Assembly (NCBI GenBank): GCA_028279985.1
Contig: JANQMR010000022.1
Span: forward strand, 1 to 64,000
Direction: 5' to 3'
Length of the DNA: 64,000 nt
DNA from: Woeseiaceae bacterium
Lineage (GTDB): Bacteria; Pseudomonadota; Gammaproteobacteria; Steroidobacterales; Woeseiaceae
The number at the start of each line of letters is the position of its first letter. Positions within the stretch are counted from its first letter, which is position 1. The position numbers and the translations under genes are program-made. The notes beneath the pieces are model-generated. The model made no database searches and was not told the DNA's origin. It saw only the letters and a list, made by a program, of their open reading frames with translations. This document shows, one piece after another, positions 27,889 to 36,060 of the stretch.

Positions 27889-28749
27889 TCACCGGCGCAG
27901 TCGCTCACAGGCCGGAGCCATGTTGGTCCGGACGAAATCTATCGCGTCGTGCAGAGACAGTCCCTCCAGACCGATCGAAGCCGCATAGGTGGCCCACTGT
28001 TGTGCCTTTTGCGGATCGGCAGAAAACTGATCGGTCAGACCGGCGGGTACGGCCGTCGGGATTTCCGTCTCCCGCCGAGAAAAAGTCGCAGCTATAGCGT
28101 CGGCCAACTCGTTCTCGTCCATGCGTTGAGAATTCAATATGGCCCACAAATCGTAGTAGTCCTTCATGCGGCTGTTGACCAGCCCCAGCGTGACGATCGC
28201 ATGGAACTTCTCTGCTACGACACTCGCGGGTGGATAAGCCCGGATTCTGGCGGCCGGCATGTCGAGAAGTGGTGGATACTCTATCGTGAAATCTGGTGCG
28301 ATCGTCGCATCGCCGAATCCGACGTCGACCACAATCGGAATTCGTGTCTTTCCCAGGTTCGCGACTGTCCTGAGGCGAATGCCGCCATATTGCTGCTCCT
28401 CGCGGATTGGCCGAGTAGTCAGATTCTCAATGTCGTATATCAGCCCATCGTCAATTTGCTGGCTCATAACCTCCGAGAATACGGAGATCAGGCGCTCTTC
28501 CGATGCCTCGCCGAATCCGAGGAAATCGGCATCGCGAGTGACGCGATTTTCATCGCCTATCCAGAGTGTCACCAGCATACCGCCTTTCAGTACGAATGAA
28601 TCTCGGTGCTCCGATATTGACAGGCGATACATCAGACGTTCTAGGCCGTAGTTTATGAGTACGACTTCGAACACCTGGCCTTTTTCGCGCGTAAGGTTTT
28701 TGAGTCGCTGTCTGATGGAAGCAGGCGAGCTGTTTTGGCTGTCAGCCAT
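27889..28749 (-). CDS. abiEii: AbiEii-family nucleotidyltransferase toxin
   Basis: A 286-residue protein of the AbiEii/DUF1814 family. The nucleotidyltransferase core is FVLKGGMLVTLWIGDENRVT followed by RDADFLGFG (catalytic acidic pair); RAYPPASVVAEKFHAIVTLG and SRMKDYYDLWAIL are typical later motifs. AbiEii toxins block growth, in some members by adding nucleotides to tRNA, and give phage abortive infection with AbiEi. It overlaps abiEi by 8 bp. All key residues appear present. Confidence 0.93.
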   Translation of the reverse strand: MADSQNSSPASIRQRLKNLTREKGQVFEVVLINYGLERLMYRLSISEHRDSFVLKGGMLVTLWIGDENRVTRDADFLGFGEASEERLISVFSEVMSQQIDDGLIYDIENLTTRPIREEQQYGGIRLRTVANLGKTRIPIVVDVGFGDATIAPDFTIEYPPLLDMPAARIRAYPPASVVAEKFHAIVTLGLVNSRMKDYYDLWAILNSQRMDENELADAIAATFSRRETEIPTAVPAGLTDQFSADPQKAQQWATYAASIGLEGLSLHDAIDFVRTNMAPACERLRR

Positions 28750-29356
28750 TCGCGGTCATCGCTTCGAGATAGGGCTGCATCTGTTTCCAGGCTCCGCAGT
28801 CCCTGGCCGCTTGTACAATCTCGGCAGGCGTCGCTTTTCGCTCCTCGATAGCGTTGCGCAGGCACTCTATCGCAACGGACCGGTCGACAAACCGCCGGCT
28901 TCGAAACGCATCGGCCAGAGATTTCGAAATCGAATAGATCGGAACTTCGACGCCCGATATGACGCGATGCTCAATGCCATACTCGAGATACGGCGAACGA
29001 AAACGGACGATTCGAAGCGGCGGGTATTCTACAGACGGTTCCCAGTCCCTGGCGCCGATGGCGATCCAGACCTTTCGTGGCATCTGGTCGGTCAGTTGAT
29101 GGTAAGCAAGTGCGGAGATCATGCAGATCACGCCTTTGGGAATCCGCTTTGACGCTTCCGCCAGCGTGGATTCCAGGTCCAGTTCGCTGTCGGGGAGTTG
29201 GTACAGCCCTCTCGCGGCACGAATGATCGCGCCGGCCTTGGCGGCGCGGGCAATCGTAGACGCAGCGATCCCTGCTGCCCTCAGGTCGCGGGCACGCATC
29301 AGCGGATGATCCTGGAGCAGCTGAATCAGGCGATCCTGTTGAGTTGCAATAGACAC
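28742..29356 (-). CDS. abiEi: AbiEi-family antitoxin and repressor
   Basis: A 204-residue protein with an N-terminal winged helix (QDRLIQLLQDHPLMRARDLR, then GIAASTIARAAKAG, GLYQLPD) and the C-terminal AbiEi domain (FRSPYLEYGIEHRVISGVEV, then IYSISKSLADAFRSRR). AbiEi represses the operon and blocks AbiEii. The GTG at 29356 was chosen because it begins just before the winged helix and just after a large palindrome; the frame remains open further upstream through that palindrome, which is unlikely to be coding. No strong ribosome-binding site is visible. Confidence 0.88.
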   Translation of the reverse strand: MSIATQQDRLIQLLQDHPLMRARDLRAAGIAASTIARAAKAGAIIRAARGLYQLPDSELDLESTLAEASKRIPKGVICMISALAYHQLTDQMPRKVWIAIGARDWEPSVEYPPLRIVRFRSPYLEYGIEHRVISGVEVPIYSISKSLADAFRSRRFVDRSVAIECLRNAIEERKATPAEIVQAARDCGAWKQMQPYLEAMTANG

Positions 29357-29362
29357 CGGAAT

Positions 29363-29409
29363 GTTACAAAACCTCGGACAATTTCTCGACTTGTCCGAGG
29401 TTTTGTAAC
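29363..29409. promoter_or_regulatory. Perfect 19-bp inverted repeat upstream of abiEi
   Basis: GTTACAAAACCTCGGACAA (29363-29381) and its exact reverse complement (29391-29409) flank a 9-bp spacer. The repeat ends six bases before the chosen abiEi start. AbiEi of Streptococcus agalactiae is known to bind inverted repeats in its promoter; this is the likely operator. If transcribed it would also fold into a hairpin hiding the translation start. Confidence 0.85.
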
Positions 29410-29442
29410 ACACCTGGCCAGAGCTTTCTAGCTCATCCCGAC

Positions 29443-29511
29443 CCACGCAAAATCCACGCAAGAAATGCAGGACCGTGACCGAGTAGTTGTAACTTCTTGA
29501 TATAAAATAGG
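29443..29511 (+). repeat. Island repeat, copy D
   Basis: CACGCAAAATCCACGCAAGA followed by GAGTAGTTGTAACTTCTTGA matches the right half of copy A. It marks the junction between the accessory island and hypA. Confidence 0.75.
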
Positions 29512-29545
29512 TTTTCTGCGGGGTCTATGCTCGAACCGCCGCTTT

Positions 29546-29926
29546 TCAGGAATCGCCCCGGCATTTCAAGACATCCGATTCATCCAGCTCGAGCTCGACA
29601 CTACGCAGCAGCAACTCCGCACCGGCGACGACACGCGTTCGAAAGCTGCCACACCGCCCGCAAATCAGACGATTCGGCGGCACCGGGGTACGACTGTCAC
29701 ACTCGCTGCAATGAACCACGAGCTCGACTTCGTTGACGATCAGCTCGGCGCCGTCCGCAATCGAGCCGCTTGCCGCCAGCGGATACGCACGTCTCAACAA
29801 ATCTGCCTCGACGCCCGACAGCGGTCCCAGGTCCAGATCGATGCGCGTAGCCCGATGGGCGCCGCGTTCCGCGGCAATACGCTCGACCTGCTCGATCAGG
29901 GCCAGGCAAATGGACAACTCATGCAA
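29546..29926 (-). CDS. hypA: HypA hydrogenase nickel metallochaperone
   Basis: A 126-residue protein that hands nickel to HypB and the hydrogenase large subunit. It begins MHELSICLALIEQVERIA, with His2 as the nickel ligand, and has a zinc finger of two CxxC pairs (HCSECDS and ICGRCGS). Its partners hypC, B, D, F and E are on the other strand 13-21 kb away, with the accessory island between. It lies 66 bp downstream of a class V aminotransferase gene on the same strand and may share its transcript. Confidence 0.95.
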   Translation of the reverse strand: MHELSICLALIEQVERIAAERGAHRATRIDLDLGPLSGVEADLLRRAYPLAASGSIADGAELIVNEVELVVHCSECDSRTPVPPNRLICGRCGSFRTRVVAGAELLLRSVELELDESDVLKCRGDS

Positions 29927-29992
29927 ACAGCTACCCTCCAGATGCCGAACGAAATCTGCGCCGGATGATCGTTCTCGACCGATGCTCTACGC

Positions 29993-31711
29993 TCAACGTC
30001 GCGGCGCGGAGCCGCCCGGCAATGAAAAGAACTGCAACTCGGCGAGCTCGCCGCCGAGCGAAGCCGAGCCCTCGCTGTCGCCCAGACGATCAAGCCATCG
30101 ATGCGCTTCGGTCATGTAATGATCGTAGAGCTGCTGCCTGAGCGGCGGCGGCAAAGCCGGCTCGGTTCGTTCGTGGCCAAGCGCAGCGTCGAGTGAAAAA
30201 TCCGGGAGCTCCGCCGCGCTCTGCCGGTGCCGCCAAGTGCCGGTACCAAGATCGAAGTCGTAGAGCTCGAGAAAACGATGGCCGTGCCGGGCGACGAAAT
30301 GGACGGCGCCGATGACGTAGTCCGCCTCGGCATCGTCCATGACCCAATGTAATCCGATCCGGCACCATCCCGGCTTGATCCCGCAATGGCCGTTCTTGAC
30401 GGCGCCGCGATATTGCTCCGAGCGGTCTTCGTCGATGTTCAAGAGCCGGTGCCCGTAAGGCCCGGCACAGGAGCAACCGGCCCGCGACTGTATGCCGAAC
30501 AGGTCGTTGAGCAATGCGGTGACGAACTTGTGATGCAGGTAACGGCCGCCGGTGCCGCGGACGTTGAACGAGATGATGCCGACCCGGCTCGACGGGTCCG
30601 GGTTGCCGAGGATCTCGATTGCATCGTTCGTAGCCCAGCTTCGCATCGCGCGCCCGGTCAGCTCGCGTTCCCGGCTTTCGATCGTATCGACGCCGACCCG
30701 GTCTTTGATCTGGAACACCAAAGCCGCTTTCAGCGTCTGCAGCACGCCGGGCGTACCCGGTTTCTCGCGTTCCTCGATATTCGTAATGAAATCCTCACCG
30801 CTGACGCCGACGTAATCCACCGTACCGCCCGCACTGACGCTCGGCGGCAGCTCGCGATGATAAATCCGCCGGTTAAAAACCAATACGCCGCTGGACCCGG
30901 GCCCGCCGAGGAACTTGTGCGGTGAGACGAAAACGGCGTCGATGCTCGGATCGTCCCCAGGGCCGTCGGGCTCGGGGTTCATGTCGATCTCGACATAGGG
31001 CGCGCAAGCGGCGTAGTCGAAACAGGCGATCGCATCGTGTGCGTGCAACAGGCTTGCAACCTTCCTTACGTCGGTGCGCATCCCGGTGACGTTGGAGGCG
31101 GCCGAAAACGAGCCGATACGCAGTCGTCCCCGATACCGCGGGTCGGTGAGCAGTGCCTCGAGGTGCGCGAGATCGACACCGCCGGTCTCGTCGAGCCGGA
31201 CTTCGATCGTCGTCGCCAGCGACTGCCGCCAGGAGATCTCGTTGGAGTGATGTTCGTAAGGACCCACGAAAACGACTGGTTGGGCGGCAGCGAACTGCTC
31301 GTCCAGATCCCGACGCTCGACGCCGGCGGCGTCTGCGAGTTCGTAGACCAGCTTGCGGGTTGCCGGCGCAATGGCGACGCCGACAATCTGCTGCAGCTTG
31401 TCGATCGCGCCGGTCGCGCCGGTGCCGCAGGCGATGATGCAGCCGTTTTTGCCGGCATTGACCGAGCGTTTGATCGAGGCTTCGGCTTCGTGCAGCAACT
31501 GGCTCATGCTGCGCCCGGTGATGTCGTCCTCGGTGTGCGTGTTGGCGTAGATGCGTTGCAGGCCTTGCAGGTACGCCTCGACGAAGCGCAGGCAGCGGCC
31601 CGACGCCGTGTAGTCGCAGTACACCATCAGGCGTTCGCCGAAGGGCGTTTCGAACGTGGAATCGACGCCGACGATCTGTTCGCGAAGCCAGGCCGGTTCG
31701 AGTCTTTGCAT
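29993..31711 (-). CDS. Class V PLP-dependent aminotransferase / cysteine desulfurase-like enzyme
   Basis: A 572-residue fold-type I PLP enzyme. The PLP lysine is in VFVSPHKFLGGPGSSG, and an early CGTGATGAIDKLQQ segment supports cofactor binding. A Cys-containing loop AGCSCAGPYGHRLL could be a desulfurase-type nucleophile site. It is longer than NifS/IscS (about 400) because of a C-terminal extension of about 150 residues. The substrate is unknown. It is directly upstream of hypA, so a link with hydrogenase or sulfur metabolism is possible but unproven. Confidence 0.8.
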   Translation of the reverse strand: MQRLEPAWLREQIVGVDSTFETPFGERLMVYCDYTASGRCLRFVEAYLQGLQRIYANTHTEDDITGRSMSQLLHEAEASIKRSVNAGKNGCIIACGTGATGAIDKLQQIVGVAIAPATRKLVYELADAAGVERRDLDEQFAAAQPVVFVGPYEHHSNEISWRQSLATTIEVRLDETGGVDLAHLEALLTDPRYRGRLRIGSFSAASNVTGMRTDVRKVASLLHAHDAIACFDYAACAPYVEIDMNPEPDGPGDDPSIDAVFVSPHKFLGGPGSSGVLVFNRRIYHRELPPSVSAGGTVDYVGVSGEDFITNIEEREKPGTPGVLQTLKAALVFQIKDRVGVDTIESRERELTGRAMRSWATNDAIEILGNPDPSSRVGIISFNVRGTGGRYLHHKFVTALLNDLFGIQSRAGCSCAGPYGHRLLNIDEDRSEQYRGAVKNGHCGIKPGWCRIGLHWVMDDAEADYVIGAVHFVARHGHRFLELYDFDLGTGTWRHRQSAAELPDFSLDAALGHERTEPALPPPLRQQLYDHYMTEAHRWLDRLGDSEGSASLGGELAELQFFSLPGGSAPRR

Positions 31712-31789
31712 AATGTCGGAACCTCTCGGGCCGGCACGGAATCAGTTGCCGACTCTACTGCCCGGACGGCGCGTTCAGCCATAAGCAAT

Positions 31790-31813
31790 GTCCCCGATGC
31801 GGTATCCGGGGAC
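31790..31813. promoter_or_regulatory. Hairpin in a divergent promoter region
   Basis: GTCCCCG (31790-31796) and CGGGGAC (31807-31813) pair around a 10-base loop in the 271-bp gap between the aminotransferase and exporter genes. No T-run follows on either strand, so a terminator is unlikely. It may be an operator; the function is unknown. Confidence 0.3.
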
Positions 31814-31982
31814 TTGCTGCAGTGCGGGATGGTGAACCGCTTGATATTCGGTATTACTAATAAGTAAATAAAGAAAATTCTGATATTCTCGGGTTTCCTT
31901 GCTGATGCTTTCGAAGCCGACGCCTCCGATTTTCGTGGACGCGATATAAGTCGGGTACAAATCGAAGGAGTCCCCCCGCACG

Positions 31983-33038
31983 ATGACCATCATCCCCGGG
32001 CTGCTGCTGGCGGTCTTGCTCGCCTTTGCGGGCCACTACCTGTCCAGGCTGATCGGCGTCGACGTCATGGGCCTGCCGAAAAGCCCGATCAGCGCGATCA
32101 TGATGGCGATCCTGCTCGGCATCCTGGTCCGCAATACCGTCGGCCTGTCCGCGGTCTTTCAGCCGGGTGTCAATTTCGGACTGGTCCGCATACTGCGTCT
32201 CGGCATCGTGTTGCTCGGCATCCGCCTGAGTCTGGGTGAGGTCGGTGCGATCGGTCTCAAGAGCCTGCCGGTGATCGTCGCCGCCGTCGTCGCTGCGCTC
32301 TTGATCGTCACCTATCTGAGCAGGCGCCTGGGCCTGTCGGGCAGGCTCGGCACCTTGCTCGCCGTCGGCACCAGCGTTTGCGGCGCGACCGCGATCGTGG
32401 CGACCGCCCCGGCGATCGGCGCGCGGGACGACGAAGTCGCCTATTCGGTTGCCTGTATCACGCTTTTCGGCGTCATCGCGATGCTGGTTTATCCGTTTTT
32501 CGCAAATTGGTTTTTCGCCGGCGACCCGTTCGCCGCCGGCCTGTTTCTCGGGACCTCGGTGCATGAGACGGCGCAGGTCGCGGGCGCCGGACTCGTCTAT
32601 CAGGAGTATTACGGCGATCCGGCCGCGCTGGATGCGGCCACGGTCACCAAGCTCGTTCGCAACCTCGGCATGCTGGCGATCATTCCGATCATGAGTATCG
32701 CGTATCATCGGAACTCGACACAGGAGCAAAGCGCGCCGAAATGGTGGACGATGATTCCCTTGTTCGTGATCGGTTTCGCCCTGATGAGCCTGCTGCGCAC
32801 CGTCGGCGACCTCGGCGAACGGCCTTTCGGCGTGCTCGACCCGGCGACCTGGCAGCTACTCGTCGCGCACGCAAAAACCGGCGCCGAGTTCTGCCTCGCG
32901 GTTGCAATGGCCGCGGTGGGCCTCGGTACCAGTATCAAGTCGCTGATCGGCATCGGCATCAAACCCCTGGGAATGGGGCTGTTCGCGGCGCTCTTGGTCG
33001 GCGGCGTCAGCGCGTCGCTGGTGTCGTTGATCTATTGA
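31983..33038 (+). CDS. YeiH-family putative sulfate/sulfite exporter
   Basis: A 351-residue membrane protein with about ten helices of the YeiH (UPF0324) family. Family segments are ISAIMMAILLGILVRN, LRLGIVLLGIRLS, GTSVCGATAIVATAPAI and GTSVHETAQVAGAG. Members are linked to export of sulfate or sulfite produced in the cell. GGAG precedes ATG 31983. The periplasmic sulfite oxidase gene follows at 37 bp, supporting a sulfite role by context. Confidence 0.85.
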   Translation: MTIIPGLLLAVLLAFAGHYLSRLIGVDVMGLPKSPISAIMMAILLGILVRNTVGLSAVFQPGVNFGLVRILRLGIVLLGIRLSLGEVGAIGLKSLPVIVAAVVAALLIVTYLSRRLGLSGRLGTLLAVGTSVCGATAIVATAPAIGARDDEVAYSVACITLFGVIAMLVYPFFANWFFAGDPFAAGLFLGTSVHETAQVAGAGLVYQEYYGDPAALDAATVTKLVRNLGMLAIIPIMSIAYHRNSTQEQSAPKWWTMIPLFVIGFALMSLLRTVGDLGERPFGVLDPATWQLLVAHAKTGAEFCLAVAMAAVGLGTSIKSLIGIGIKPLGMGLFAALLVGGVSASLVSLIY

Positions 33039-33075
33039 GCGAAGACCGGCAGGCGGGATAGAGACGGAGACCCCA

Positions 33076-34440
33076 GTGGCCGATAACAGACGAGACTTCA
33101 AGGCAAAACGGACGCGGCCACCGGCAGCCGGCAAGGAGCAAGGGATACACGCGCTCTACGCCGCCGACCCCGCGAAGGCCGACGAGCTGACATGGGGGCG
33201 GCGGAGCGATCCGGTGACCCGCCGGGGATTTCTCGGACAAGGCGGTCTCGCGGCGATGTCGGCCGTGCTCGGCGCATCGATACCGTTTGCAGCGTACATG
33301 CCGGCCGGACTGATTCCGGCCGCCCTGGCGCAAACGCCGGAACCGTTCGAGATTCCCGGCAAGGACGGCCTGATCGTGCTCAACGACCGGCCGCTCAACG
33401 CCGAGACGCCGGCGCACCTGCTGGACGATCCGGTGACGCCGGCGAAGCACTTGTTCGTGCGCAACAACGGCCGGCCGCCGTCGGCGCGGCAAACGGATCC
33501 GTCGAGCTGGGTTTTGGAAATCGGCGGCGAGTCGGCCGAAAGGACGATGCGCTTGTCGATCGACGACCTGAAGCGGCGATTCGAGCACCACAGCTACCGC
33601 CTACAGCTCGAATGCGGCGGAAACGGCCGCAGCGAGTTCGTGCCGCCGGCCGCGGGAAACCAGTGGTCCGTCGGTGCGGTCGGTTGCCCCGAATGGACCG
33701 GCGCGAGGCTAGGAGACGTGCTCGAGGCGGCCGGTATCGCGAGCGACGCGGTTTACGTCGCCTATTACGGCGCGGACACCCACTTGAGCGGGGACCCGAA
33801 CAAGGTCCCGATCTCCCGCGGGGTCCCGCTGGCAAAGGCGCTGGAGAAGGAATCCCTGATCGCCTGGGCGATGAACGGCGAGGACATCCCGCTGCTCCAC
33901 GGCCATCCCTTGAGACTCGTGATCGGCGGCTGGCCGGGCTCGGTTTCCGGTAAATGGCTGAAACGGATCGTCATCCGCGACCGGGTACACGACGGTCCGA
34001 AGATGACCGGGGCCTCCTACCGCGTGCCCTGTGAACCCGTCGCGCCCGGCAGCCAGGTGCCGGACGAGGACATGTGCATCATCGAGTCGATGCCGGTCAA
34101 ATCGCTGGTCACCTACCCGAAGTCCGGTATCGAACACCCGCGGCGCGAAACGCTGGCGTTGCGCGGCCACGCCTGGGCGGGCGACCTGCGGGTCGCCCGC
34201 ATGGACGTGTCGATCGACTTCGGCGCGAGCTGGAAGCGGGCGAGGCTGGCGCCGCCCAAAAACCGCCTGGCGTGGCAACGCTGGCAGGCGGAAGTCGCGT
34301 TCCCGCAGCCCGGTTATTACGAGGTATGGGCGCGCGCGACCGACGAGCGGGGCGAGGCACAACCGATGGTGCTGCCGGGATGGAACCCTAAAGGCTACTT
34401 GAACAACGCGTGCCATCGAATTGCCGTGCAGGTTGTCTGA
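33076..34440 (+). CDS. Periplasmic sulfite oxidase/dehydrogenase, molybdopterin type
   Basis: A 454-residue molybdoenzyme. The twin-arginine signal is TRRGFLGQGGLAA at residues 48-60, behind an unusually long 47-residue N-region. The molybdenum ligand Cys is in LQLECGGNGRSEF. A Mo-co dimerisation domain occupies the C-terminal third (DMCIIESMPVKSLVTYP, then LRGHAWAGD). It should oxidise sulfite to sulfate in the periplasm and pass electrons to the cytochrome encoded next. The GTG start follows GGAG motifs. SorA-like is the best label; SoxC-like is an alternative. Confidence 0.88.
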   Translation: MADNRRDFKAKRTRPPAAGKEQGIHALYAADPAKADELTWGRRSDPVTRRGFLGQGGLAAMSAVLGASIPFAAYMPAGLIPAALAQTPEPFEIPGKDGLIVLNDRPLNAETPAHLLDDPVTPAKHLFVRNNGRPPSARQTDPSSWVLEIGGESAERTMRLSIDDLKRRFEHHSYRLQLECGGNGRSEFVPPAAGNQWSVGAVGCPEWTGARLGDVLEAAGIASDAVYVAYYGADTHLSGDPNKVPISRGVPLAKALEKESLIAWAMNGEDIPLLHGHPLRLVIGGWPGSVSGKWLKRIVIRDRVHDGPKMTGASYRVPCEPVAPGSQVPDEDMCIIESMPVKSLVTYPKSGIEHPRRETLALRGHAWAGDLRVARMDVSIDFGASWKRARLAPPKNRLAWQRWQAEVAFPQPGYYEVWARATDERGEAQPMVLPGWNPKGYLNNACHRIAVQVV

Positions 34441-34829
34441 TGAAACGCCGGCTCCAGTCGATCCTGCTCGTCCTGCCGCTGGCGGCGCTTGCCGAGCTTG
34501 GCGATGCCAATACCAATACCGACACCGCGGAGCTCGACCCGCTGACCGGATTCAAGATGACCGGGGACTGGAAGCTCGTGCGCGGCAACTGTATCGGTTG
34601 TCATTCAGCGCAACTCGTCACCCGGCAACGCGGCGATGCCGAACAATGGCTCGCGATGATTCGCTGGATGCAGGAAGAACAGGGTCTCTGGCAGTTCGAT
34701 CCGGACACGGAGCAACGCATTGTCGCCTACCTCGCCGAAAACTACGCGCCCGAGGCGCGGCACAGGCGGGCGCCGGTTGCCGCGGAGCTGATGCCGCCGA
34801 ATCCCTACGCCGGGAAGGTCCCTGATTGA
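34440..34829 (+). CDS. Small periplasmic cytochrome c (SorB-like)
   Basis: A 129-residue monoheme cytochrome with an N-terminal signal peptide (MKRRLQSILLVLPLAALAEL) and the heme motif CIGCH (residues 51-55). A methionine-containing helix (LAMIRWMQEEQGLW) may hold the axial ligand. Its ATG overlaps the sulfite oxidase stop codon (TGATG), so it is almost surely the electron acceptor of that enzyme, like the SorB subunit of SorAB. Just after its stop codon an 11-bp unit is duplicated. Confidence 0.85.
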   Translation: MKRRLQSILLVLPLAALAELGDANTNTDTAELDPLTGFKMTGDWKLVRGNCIGCHSAQLVTRQRGDAEQWLAMIRWMQEEQGLWQFDPDTEQRIVAYLAENYAPEARHRRAPVAAELMPPNPYAGKVPD

Positions 34830-34870
34830 TTCCCGATTGATTCCTGTTCCGCCAACGATCCTAGTCCGGC

Positions 34871-35953
34871 TCAATCCGGCTTGACGCCCAGCCGTTCGTG
34901 CATCAGCGGGCTGGTGGTCGTGTATTGCAGCCTGGCTTTCTTGCCCGGTTCGAGACGTTCCTTGGCGGCGAAGGCGGCCAGCGCCGCCTCGTGAAAGCCG
35001 CTTAAGATCAGCTTTTTCTTGCCCGGGTAATGATTCACGTCGCCGATTGCGTAGACGCCCGGAATACTGGTTTCGAACTTCTCGGTATCGACGTTGATGG
35101 TCCTGCGGTTCAGGTCCAAGCCCCAGTCGGCGATCGGCCCGAGTTTCGGTACCTGGCCCCAGAACACCAGCACGGCGTCGCAGCTTATTTGCTCGGTGCC
35201 GTCTTCTGTCGTGATTTCAATGCCTCTAAATCCCTGCTCGTTCGCATCGTAGCCGGTCACGCGGCCGATGATCTCGCGCATATTTCCGTCGGCGACCAGG
35301 CGCTTCATCGCCGCCACCGAGGCCGGTGCCGCGCGATACTCCGGCCGCCGGTGCACCAGCGTCAGTGAGCCTACGATCGGCTGCAGCGCAAGGGTCCAGT
35401 CCAGCGCCGAGTCGCCGCCGCCGAGCACCGCGACCGACCGGCCGGCAAAGCGCTCCGGGTCGCGGACGCGATAAAAAACGCTTTGTTCCTCGTAGGCGTC
35501 GATACCCTCGAGCTTCGGGCGTCGCGGCTGGAAAGAGCCGACGCCGCCGGCGATGAAAACGGTCCTGGTATCGAAGCGCGTGCCCAGGTCGGTGACGACT
35601 TCGAATCCGCCGCCGTTTCCGTTGTCCTTTTCATCGCCCTCGCCCTCGCCCTCGCCATCTCCCTTGGGCGTCAGCGTCAAAGCCTCCTCGCCCAGGTGAA
35701 AATCCGGCGCGAACGGGCGAATCTGCTCCATCAGGTTATCGATCAGCTCCTGTCCGGAACAGACCGGAATGCCCGGGATGTCGTAAATGGGTTTGTCGGG
35801 ATACAACTCCGTGCACTGCCCGCCGACGTGCTTGAGGCTGTCCACGACGCGGGCGTGGATGCCGAGCAGTCCCAGCTCGAAGACCTGGAACAGTCCGCAG
35901 GGGCCGGCGCCGACGATCAGTGCGTCGGTCCGTATCGGTTCTTTTGTCGTCAT
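34871..35953 (-). CDS. Ferredoxin/flavodoxin-NADP+ reductase, thioredoxin-reductase type
   Basis: A 360-residue FAD enzyme of the FNR type-2 group. The FAD-binding motif is ALIVGAGPCGLFQVFELG, the NADPH motif SVAVLGGGDSALDW, and the second FAD contact IPGVYAIGDVNHYPGKKKL. No CxxC pair is present, separating it from true thioredoxin reductases. Odd: a low-complexity insertion, GDGEGEGEGDEKDNGNGGG, around residues 98-116, probably from slippage in GAGGGC-type codons. It stands alone, convergent with the cytochrome gene. Confidence 0.88.
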   Translation of the reverse strand: MTTKEPIRTDALIVGAGPCGLFQVFELGLLGIHARVVDSLKHVGGQCTELYPDKPIYDIPGIPVCSGQELIDNLMEQIRPFAPDFHLGEEALTLTPKGDGEGEGEGDEKDNGNGGGFEVVTDLGTRFDTRTVFIAGGVGSFQPRRPKLEGIDAYEEQSVFYRVRDPERFAGRSVAVLGGGDSALDWTLALQPIVGSLTLVHRRPEYRAAPASVAAMKRLVADGNMREIIGRVTGYDANEQGFRGIEITTEDGTEQISCDAVLVFWGQVPKLGPIADWGLDLNRRTINVDTEKFETSIPGVYAIGDVNHYPGKKKLILSGFHEAALAAFAAKERLEPGKKARLQYTTTSPLMHERLGVKPD

Positions 35954-36060
35954 TATCCAATCCGTCAGGTGCGCGGCACGCCCGGCACGTGTAATCTTGC
36001 CGGCGAACGGTGATCTTCAATGGCGCGCAAGTCAACCGGTCTTGCGCGTTTTTCGTGATT

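Noticed and set aside
31857..32729. Minus-strand 290-residue frame opposite the YeiH-type gene
   Set aside because: It is an Asp/Arg/Gln-rich antisense shadow of a membrane protein gene.
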